From Cyanobacteriota bacterium (GTDB lineage Bacteria > Cyanobacteriota > Cyanobacteriia > Leptolyngbyales > Leptolyngbyaceae), in the NCBI GenBank assembly GCA_027482985.1, contig JAIXVO010000792.1, positions 1 to 13,198 of the forward strand: DNA of 13,198 nucleotides, read 5' to 3'. The notes below the pieces were generated by a model. It was given only the letters and a program-made list of their open reading frames with translations, was not told the origin of the DNA and searched no databases. The position numbers and the translations under genes were made by a program. Of the stretch, positions 7,717 to 13,198 are shown in pieces. Position 1 is the first letter of the stretch. Each line of letters begins with the position of its first letter.

Positions 7717-7817
7717 GGTTGTGGCTGCCAATAGCGAGGGGGAATTCTCAGGAACGCACAGCCTCAAGGGCGCTAGCCTTTTCCTTTCTCTAACCTAAGG
7801 GCAACCCACCTAATGTC

Positions 7818-7860
7818 GTATCGGGAGATACCTGAGATCTCCTCCGAAATTTCCTGATAC
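7818..7860. promoter_or_regulatory. Imperfect inverted repeat with an alternative inner hairpin
   Basis: The outer arms GTATCGGGA (7818-7826) and TCCTGATAC (7852-7860) pair over nine positions, one of them a G-T wobble when read as + strand RNA. An inner hairpin GGAGAT (7824-7829) with ATCTCC (7837-7842) shares three bases with the outer left arm, so the two folds compete. The element lies about 100-145 nt upstream of the kinase ATG at 7716. It may be in that gene's leader or promoter; which one is not determined. Confidence 0.35.
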
Positions 7861-7941
7861 CCCGAGGTGCTTGGGCAGAGATGGGGCTTAATCGGTCATA
7901 CCAAGTCCAAACTCAATACCCCCAATTAAAAAGGACAATCT

Positions 7942-8006
7942 CCTAGGGGCAAACAGGTTGAGGCTATCCGTTGGTACACCGTGGTTTACGTACACCTCAC
8001 CCTAGG
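7942..8006. promoter_or_regulatory. Nested dyads and direct repeat, possible operator
   Basis: CCTAGGG (7942-7948) and CCCTAGG (8000-8006) form the outer arms, GAGG (7960-7963) and CCTC (7995-7998) an inner pair. Between them GTACACC occurs twice in direct orientation (7974-7980 and 7990-7996), and GGTTTAC/GTACACC (7983-7996) is a 14-bp dyad with one mismatched pair. CCTAGG is itself palindromic, which weakens the outer match. The combination resembles a regulator-binding site but no known consensus was recognised. Confidence 0.3.
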
Positions 8007-8129
8007 CGATAGATAGCTTTTTCTCATCCCTCCTCCCCGCAAAACCGCCCGAAGCATCACTTCTGCATGCAACCATAGGATGGCCACGTTTTTCTTTTAG
8101 ACAGAGCATATTCTGCAATAAAGATTATG

Positions 8130-8137
8130 GCGATCGC
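8130..8137. repeat. HIP1 octamer GCGATCGC (intergenic copy)
   Basis: This copy lies in the divergent intergenic region and is extended to GGCGATCGCC. Further copies lie at 2713, 4843, 5758, 6745, 8849, 10815, 11886, 12492 and 12557, all but the first inside coding sequence. The octamer is strongly over-represented in many cyanobacterial genomes and supports that origin for the window. Confidence 0.9.
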
Positions 8138-8479
8138 CTAGGAACAGCTTAAAGAAGCTTGATATTGTGACGCTCTTGCTTTTGTAAAGAATGATTCCAT
8201 TAGCTGAGACAGGGGTAATGTTCTTCAACTCAATTTGGGTACTTTAAATACATAGAGCTAATGACCGCTGAGCGGCAGCAAAGAAGTGCCCCCTGGGCGC
8301 AGGTGACTTGAGCCAAAGCCTTGGCTTATTGCCCATCCTGAGGTTAATAAATATTAAAACCTGTATCAAAAACGATCGCAGCCATAAAATCTTTTGCCTA
8401 CAATTAGACATTGAATCTTCTGCATAAAAAGCAAGAGTAGCCTATAGCAATCCCTAGATTCATGGTTTAATGAAAGGGT

Positions 8480-11400
8480 ATGAAAACACTTTTCATAGAA
8501 GCTGATTCTGAACGGTGTTCAGGCCTTTCGAGCCGCCTCGCCAATGGGCGATGGCTGGGAGACTACTGTGTTTCAACGCCTACTGAATTGGCTCTAGATG
8601 AATTAGATACCTATGATCTAGCTGTACTAGATGCAGGTATGGCTAGCTCTAGCGCTACGCAGTGGATCAATCACCTGGCTGCGCATGGGGTGCCCATCTT
8701 AGTCAAGACCCTGCCCGCCAACGAAGCGGCTGCATTAGAATTCTTAAGGCAAGGGGCCCATGACTATGTCGCAGAGCTTTCGGACAGCTCGTTTGGGATA
8801 CTGGCCCATAAAGCCCAGCAGTTAGTCAATTTTCGCCAAAGCCAGCGGGCGATCGCCAAGCTTGAGCCAGCCGCCGATCAGCAAGGGCTGTTGGCTCAAA
8901 CAGCAGATCGACGCTATGAGGCCACAATGACCGCCTTGGCGAATACTATAGAGATGTATGCCAGAATTTTGGCAGGCATTTCTGATGCCATCATTATTGC
9001 CAACAAAGCCGGAAAAATTGCCTTTATTGGCCCCAATGCCAAAACTATTTTTGGCTATAGCGAATCAGAAATTATGTCCATGGGGACAATTCAAGCACTT
9101 TTAGGTGGTGATCTTTTCTCCTTCGCAGCGCTACAACAAAACGGAGAAATCACTAATCTTGAGCGACGCATCTATGACAAGGCTAATCACGCCCGAGAAC
9201 TCCTGATCCAGGTCAAGCAAATTGATATTAATCACGGTGCTGTTCTCTATATCTGCCATGAAATTACCCAGCAAAAAAATGTTGAGCATCAGCTGCTTCA
9301 GAGTGAAGATGAATTTCGCCTGCTAGTCGAGCATTTGCCTACGGGTATTGTTGTCCATGGGCCAGAAACTCACATTCTGACCTGTAACTCAAAGGCAACT
9401 GAGCTACTTGGGTTGACCAAAGACCAAATGCAAGGGAAGTCTGCCGTAGATCCAGCATGGCACTTTTTGAGGGAGAGCGGCAGCCCCTTACCCCTAGAGG
9501 AATACCCCATCAATCAGGTGATTGCGAACCAAAAACCCATTGATAATTTTGTGGCTGGCGTCTACCGACCGGCCAGCGACAGTCATGTCTGGCTTCTAAT
9601 TAATGCCTATCCCTTTTTTGACCATGACCAGACCCTTGAAAAAGTAGTTGTCACTTTTGTCGATATTAGCGCTCCAAAACAGGCGCAACTGGAGTTAAAG
9701 GCCAGTGAACAGCGCTACGCATCTTTGGCCCAGGCAGCCCCTGTTGGTATATTTCGGACTGACCCCGATGGTAATTGTACTTACGTCAACGATCGTTGGT
9801 CATCGATCGCTGGTTTGTCTTTCGACAGTGCCCAGGGGCAGGGTTGGATTGCCGGTCTGCACCCTGACGATCGGGCTGCTGTGGCCGCAGAGTGGTATGA
9901 GGCGGCCCAGCACAAACGGCCTTTTAGCTTAGAATATCGGTTTCAAACTGCGGCACAAGCGATTGTCTGGGTCTATGGCCAGGCTGTTGCGGAAAGAGAC
10001 AACCAGGGCATTGTCACGGGCTATGTGGGTACCGTTACCGATATTACCGATCGCTATCTGGCAGAGGAGAAACGGCAAGAGAGTGAGGCCCGGTATCGGC
10101 TGTTGTTCCAAGAAGCCAACGATATGGTGCTAATGCATCCGCTGGGTACCGCCGATCAGCCTGGACGGTATTTTACCGATGTGAATGAGATCACATGCCA
10201 ATTACTGGGTTACTCCCGCGATGAATTGCGGCAAATGACCCCTCTAGACTTAATCCCCCCTGAAGAAATTGCCGAAACTTTTCCAGAGATGGAGGTTCTA
10301 ACTGAAACGCGGCAGCTGTTGTTTGAGAAGACCTTAATTGCTAAAGATGGCAGTCATATTCCGGTCGAGTTACACGCCCATGTGTTTGATTGGCAAGGGG
10401 AGCCGACCGTACTGTCTATAGCGCGAGATATTCGAGAGCGCAATGCGGCCCAAGCTGAGCTAGAGAAGCAAGAAGGCCTGTTTCGCAGCACCTTTGAACA
10501 GGCCGCCGTCGGCATTGCCCATGTTTCCCCGACCGGTGGCTTTATTCGGCTAAATCAGCGGTTCTGCACCCTTGTCAACTATCCCGCTGCCGAACTGATC
10601 AACCTTACTTTTCAAGACATTACCCATCCAGACGATTTGCAGGCTGACGTGAACCAGGTGAATCGGCTGCTGGCGGGCGGAGATAATACCTATTCAATAG
10701 AGAAACGCTACATCCGCAAAGGCGGTACTATCGTCTGGGTTAATCTCACCGTTGCCCTTGTGCGGGATCTCACCGGGGAGCCAGACTATTTTATTGCTGT
10801 CGTTGAAGATATTAGCGATCGCAGAGCCTATCAAGAACGCCTCAGGCTGGCGCTAATTGCTGCCAACCAAGGAATTTATGATCTAGATCTCAAGACCGAT
10901 AGAACCACTGTAGAACCAGAGTATGCGCTAATGCTGGGCTACGAGCCCAGTGATTTCTCTGAAACGGTGAGTTCTTGGCAAGAGCGCATCCATCCTGAGG
11001 ATCGCGCTGCTACGGCCGCTGCCTATCAGGCCTATGCCCAAGGTAAAACGGATCAGTACCGAGCTGAGTTTCGGCTGCGTACCCGGCAAGACACCTGGAA
11101 GTGGATATTGTCTGTCGGCAAGTTTGTGGAATGGGACGCGGCAGGCCAGCCCGTGCGATTGCTGGGCACCCATACCGATATTGATAAGCGCAAACGGGCA
11201 GAAATTGCCCTACGGAACAGTGAAGCCCGGTTTCGCCAGACCTTTGAACACATGGGAGTGGGGATGTGTGTCTGCAATCCTGAGGGCGTTTTTGTGCGCA
11301 TCAATCAGCGTTTTTGCGAAATCACGGGCTACACTGCTGCAGAGCTGGTGGGCATGTCGTTTGTTAACCTTACCCATGCTGACGATTTGGAGAGTGACCT

Positions 11401-13198
11401 GGCTCAGATGGAGCAGCTTTTACTGGGGCAACGCCACAGCTACACCCTAGAAAAACGCTACATCCGCAAAGACCAGACCGTAATTTGGGTAAATTTGACG
11501 GCGTCGCTTTTGAAAACTGCCGATGGTGAGGCTCAGCAGTTCATGGGCGCGATCGAAGATATTACTGCACGCAAACTTGCCGAAGCGGAGTTGCAGACTT
11601 TAAATCGTTCGCTAGAAGCCCGTGTTGCTGAGCGCACCCAAGCCTTGGCAGACGCCAATGCCAACTTAGAAGTTCAAACTGAAACGCTGCATCAAACCAA
11701 TCAGCTGTTGACCCTGGTCATGGACAGCATTCCCCAGCGCATTTTCTGGAAAGATCGCAATTCGGTGCTGTTGGGCTGTAACCACCGCTTTGCTCAGGAT
11801 CTAGGGCTGACGATCGAATCCGCCATTGGTAAGAAAAATCTCGACCTTTTAGCAACGCCCGCTCAAGCCGCTTTTTATGACAACAGCGATCGCCAGGTGA
11901 TGGATTCGGGAGAAGCCAGCCTCCACACGATTGAAACGCGGCGGCGCAGCGATGGGTCGGTGGTGCATCTCGATACCAGCAAGGTGCCGCTACGCAACGG
12001 TGAAGGGCAGGTGATTGGGCTGCTGAGCTGCTACGAAGACATTACCCAGCGACGACGGCTAGAGGCGAACATTCAACGGCAGCTGCAAAAAGAGCAGATG
12101 TTGTCGGCGTTGGTGCAGCGAATGCGGCAAACTCTAAATGTACAAGAGACCTTCCACCTGGCGGTGACGCAGGTTCGTTCCCTGCTGGGGATTGACCGGG
12201 TTTTGATCTATGTGCTTAACCCCGATCGCTCGGGCCAGGTCATCGCTGAATCGGTAGTGCCTCAGTGCTCACCGTTATTGGGGCAATCATTTCCGTCCAC
12301 AATGATTTCACCCAAGTGCTTTGAAGCCTATGCCAGCGGAGAGATCTACTCGGTTGCCGATGCCCAACGGGGTAACTTGCCCAGCTGTATTAACCTATTT
12401 TCAAAAGACATTCCAGTGCGCGCCAAGGTACTGGTGCCCATTGTCGAGCATGGGTCTAAGCAGGTTTGGGGGTTGTTAATTGGGCACCAGTGCGATCGCC
12501 CCCGTAACTGGCAACCTTGGGAGCTGGAGCTTTTGCGGCAGCTCAGCCAGCATTTGGCGATCGCAGTTCGGCAAATTAAGCTGTATGACCAACTCCAGCA
12601 AGAGCTGCGCCAGCGACGGCAGGCAGAGCAGTCTCTTCGGACCAGCGAGGCCCGCCTGCGGTTGGTCACAGATTCTGTTAATGGTTGTATTGCCTATGTG
12701 GATGCCGAGCAGCGCTATCAGTTTGTCAACCACACCTACGAAATGTGGTTTGGGCGGCAAAAAGCAGACATCTTAGGGTGCACAGTGGCTGCCGTGATTG
12801 GCCCTAGCGCCTACGCCAAGACCCGTGCCTACGTCGAGCGCGCCCTGGCTGGGGAAACAGTGACCTACGAGTCAGAGCTGCCCTATCGCCTAGGGGGGCC
12901 GCGCTACGTTTCAGCTTCCCTGGTGCCCGACCGTGGCAGTGATGGGCAGATCAATGGCTACTACGTGCTGATTACCGATATTAGCAGTCGCAAACAAGCA
13001 GAAGAGTACCTCGAAATAGTATCGACTCGGCTTAATTTAGCGGTAGCGTCGGCTGATATTGGCATCTGGGATTGGGATATCATCCGAGATCACCTGGTGT
13101 GGGATGCGCGTATGCACGCCCTCTATGGTACATCTCACCATGAGTTCGGGAACCTGTATCAGACTTGGCTTAGCCGTGTGCACCCCGAGGACCAGGCC
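8480..13198 (+). CDS. Giant multi-PAS/GAF sensor protein with degenerate receiver, probable histidine kinase (3' end outside window)
   Basis: The frame runs 1573 codons without a stop to the window edge. The start is ATG 8480: an in-frame TGA lies at 8471-8473, AAAGGG sits just upstream, and the receiver-like fold begins at once. Domains: receiver-like 1-115 (D51 in AVLDAGM, T77, but Ala8 in the acidic pair and Glu99 where Lys is expected); PAS1 161-265; PAS2 279-396; PAS3 412-525; PAS4 539-655; PAS5 667-780; PAS6 788-905; PAS7 917-1030; coiled coil 1030-1075; PAS8 1076-1190; GAF 1205-1365; PAS9 1391-1505; PAS10 from 1516, cut by the window. Most PAS units end in a DI(T/S)-x-R/K signature, typical of PAC motifs. 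The GAF keeps Cys1303 at the bilin-attachment position, but Ile follows it instead of His. There are no evident membrane spans. A HisKA/HATPase output is expected downstream but not visible; a diguanylate cyclase output is also possible. The gene is transcribed divergently from the kinase operon. Confidence 0.92.
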   Translation, partial: MKTLFIEADSERCSGLSSRLANGRWLGDYCVSTPTELALDELDTYDLAVLDAGMASSSATQWINHLAAHGVPILVKTLPANEAAALEFLRQGAHDYVAELSDSSFGILAHKAQQLVNFRQSQRAIAKLEPAADQQGLLAQTADRRYEATMTALANTIEMYARILAGISDAIIIANKAGKIAFIGPNAKTIFGYSESEIMSMGTIQALLGGDLFSFAALQQNGEITNLERRIYDKANHARELLIQVKQIDINHGAVLYICHEITQQKNVEHQLLQSEDEFRLLVEHLPTGIVVHGPETHILTCNSKATELLGLTKDQMQGKSAVDPAWHFLRESGSPLPLEEYPINQVIANQKPIDNFVAGVYRPASDSHVWLLINAYPFFDHDQTLEKVVVTFVDISAPKQAQLELKASEQRYASLAQAAPVGIFRTDPDGNCTYVNDRWSSIAGLSFDSAQGQGWIAGLHPDDRAAVAAEWYEAAQHKRPFSLEYRFQTAAQAIVWVYGQAVAERDNQGIVTGYVGTVTDITDRYLAEEKRQESEARYRLLFQEANDMVLMHPLGTADQPGRYFTDVNEITCQLLGYSRDELRQMTPLDLIPPEEIAETFPEMEVLTETRQLLFEKTLIAKDGSHIPVELHAHVFDWQGEPTVLSIARDIRERNAAQAELEKQEGLFRSTFEQAAVGIAHVSPTGGFIRLNQRFCTLVNYPAAELINLTFQDITHPDDLQADVNQVNRLLAGGDNTYSIEKRYIRKGGTIVWVNLTVALVRDLTGEPDYFIAVVEDISDRRAYQERLRLALIAANQGIYDLDLKTDRTTVEPEYALMLGYEPSDFSETVSSWQERIHPEDRAATAAAYQAYAQGKTDQYRAEFRLRTRQDTWKWILSVGKFVEWDAAGQPVRLLGTHTDIDKRKRAEIALRNSEARFRQTFEHMGVGMCVCNPEGVFVRINQRFCEITGYTAAELVGMSFVNLTHADDLESDLAQMEQLLLGQRHSYTLEKRYIRKDQTVIWVNLTASLLKTADGEAQQFMGAIEDITARKLAEAELQTLNRSLEARVAERTQALADANANLEVQTETLHQTNQLLTLVMDSIPQRIFWKDRNSVLLGCNHRFAQDLGLTIESAIGKKNLDLLATPAQAAFYDNSDRQVMDSGEASLHTIETRRRSDGSVVHLDTSKVPLRNGEGQVIGLLSCYEDITQRRRLEANIQRQLQKEQMLSALVQRMRQTLNVQETFHLAVTQVRSLLGIDRVLIYVLNPDRSGQVIAESVVPQCSPLLGQSFPSTMISPKCFEAYASGEIYSVADAQRGNLPSCINLFSKDIPVRAKVLVPIVEHGSKQVWGLLIGHQCDRPRNWQPWELELLRQLSQHLAIAVRQIKLYDQLQQELRQRRQAEQSLRTSEARLRLVTDSVNGCIAYVDAEQRYQFVNHTYEMWFGRQKADILGCTVAAVIGPSAYAKTRAYVERALAGETVTYESELPYRLGGPRYVSASLVPDRGSDGQINGYYVLITDISSRKQAEEYLEIVSTRLNLAVASADIGIWDWDIIRDHLVWDARMHALYGTSHHEFGNLYQTWLSRVHPEDQA
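10478..11573 (+). repeat. Duplicated PAS units inside the giant sensor (PAS5 and PAS7)
   Basis: PAS5 (from about 10478) and PAS7 (from about 11230) share FR-TFE, the INQRFC/LNQRFC core, a (T)H-(D)DDL segment and EKRYIRK followed by VWVNLT or IWVNLT. A 19-bp exact direct repeat AAACGCTACATCCGCAAAG occurs at 10703-10721 and 11453-11471, exactly 750 bp (250 codons) apart. This points to duplication of a PAS unit or of a two-PAS block, followed by divergence. Confidence 0.8.

Larger units (their letters stand above)
7717..8479. other. 763-nt divergent intergenic region without a recognisable gene
   Basis: This region separates the - strand kinase operon from the + strand multi-PAS gene and should hold both promoters. 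No frame of 60 codons or more was seen and no RNA family was recognised. It contains one HIP1 octamer, the imperfect stem 7818-7860, a nested set of dyads at 7942-8006, small hairpins at 8245-8340 (for example AGCCAA/TTGGCT at 8311-8326) and an AT-rich stretch from about 8341 to 8480. Promoter hexamers could not be assigned with confidence on either strand. Confidence 0.7.

Noticed and set aside
7717..7767. TTG start (7767) for the CBS-GAF-PAS kinase
   Set aside because: A purine-rich AAAAGG lies about 9 nt upstream so it is possible, but ATG 7716 gives an N-terminus typical of cyanobacterial CBS kinases and the extra 17 residues show no conserved feature.
7897..7935. MITE end (ACCAAGTCCAAACTCAATACC-like stretch)
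   Set aside because: It resembles AT-rich ends I associate with small cyanobacterial elements, but no matching inverted end was found in the intergenic region (the nearest, around 8228, does not match).
8311..8326. Hairpin AGCCAA/TTGGCT as a terminator or small RNA
   Set aside because: The stem is only 6 bp with no T-run after it, and no known RNA family was recognised.
12317..12319. Cys1280 in SPKCF of the multi-PAS protein as a DXCF second cysteine
   Set aside because: It lies 23, not 28, residues before the attachment Cys and lacks the Asp. In the alignment the DXCF position is Met and this Cys falls opposite a Trp.

Overview
The window looks like a chromosomal segment of a filamentous or otherwise complex cyanobacterium. 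The GC-rich sequence carries about ten copies of the octamer GCGATCGC (HIP1, a cyanobacterial signature) where roughly 0.2 would be expected by chance. The gene content also fits: large PAS/GAF/CBS histidine kinases, a cyanobacteriochrome-type GAF domain, and a cyanobacterial-style outer-membrane usher. No rRNA, tRNA or CRISPR array was seen.

Layout. (1) 1-2703, + strand: the 3' 900 codons of a fimbrial/pilus outer-membrane usher-like protein, cut by the window start. It has an acidic, Pro-rich N-terminal segment and a C-terminal tail of six perfectly phased 15-bp repeats (PEEGV). (2) 2704-3533: a convergent intergenic stretch holding a strong stem-loop (2805-2837), a decayed and 3'-truncated IS630-family transposase on the - strand (start at 3374), and a second hairpin with a T8 tail (3434-3467). 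(3) 7716-3534, - strand: a two-gene signalling operon. The first gene is a CBS4-GAF-PAS-PAS histidine kinase whose GAF has the two-cysteine DXCF/CH arrangement of blue-sensing cyanobacteriochromes. The second overlaps it by 8 nt and encodes a receiver domain fused to a kinase core whose phospho-acceptor His is replaced by Arg. (4) 7717-8479: a 763-nt divergent intergenic region with several small inverted repeats and no convincing gene. (5) 8480-13198, + strand: a very large sensor protein, open at the window end, with a degenerate receiver, ten PAS domains (the last cut by the window edge) and one GAF domain in 1573 visible codons. Its output domain lies beyond the window.

How the parts may work together (inference). 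The kinase at 7716-4624 has a complete catalytic core but no receiver of its own. The next gene supplies a canonical receiver (Asp52) attached to a kinase-like core that cannot autophosphorylate at the usual residue. The simplest reading is a photo- and possibly nucleotide-sensing kinase (via CBS domains) that phosphorylates this receiver, with the ATP-binding module acting as an allosteric or dimerisation unit. The divergent multi-PAS protein shares a GAF, a coiled coil and a PAS subtype with the kinase, so the two may be distant paralogues. A functional link of either to the pilus usher is possible only by proximity.
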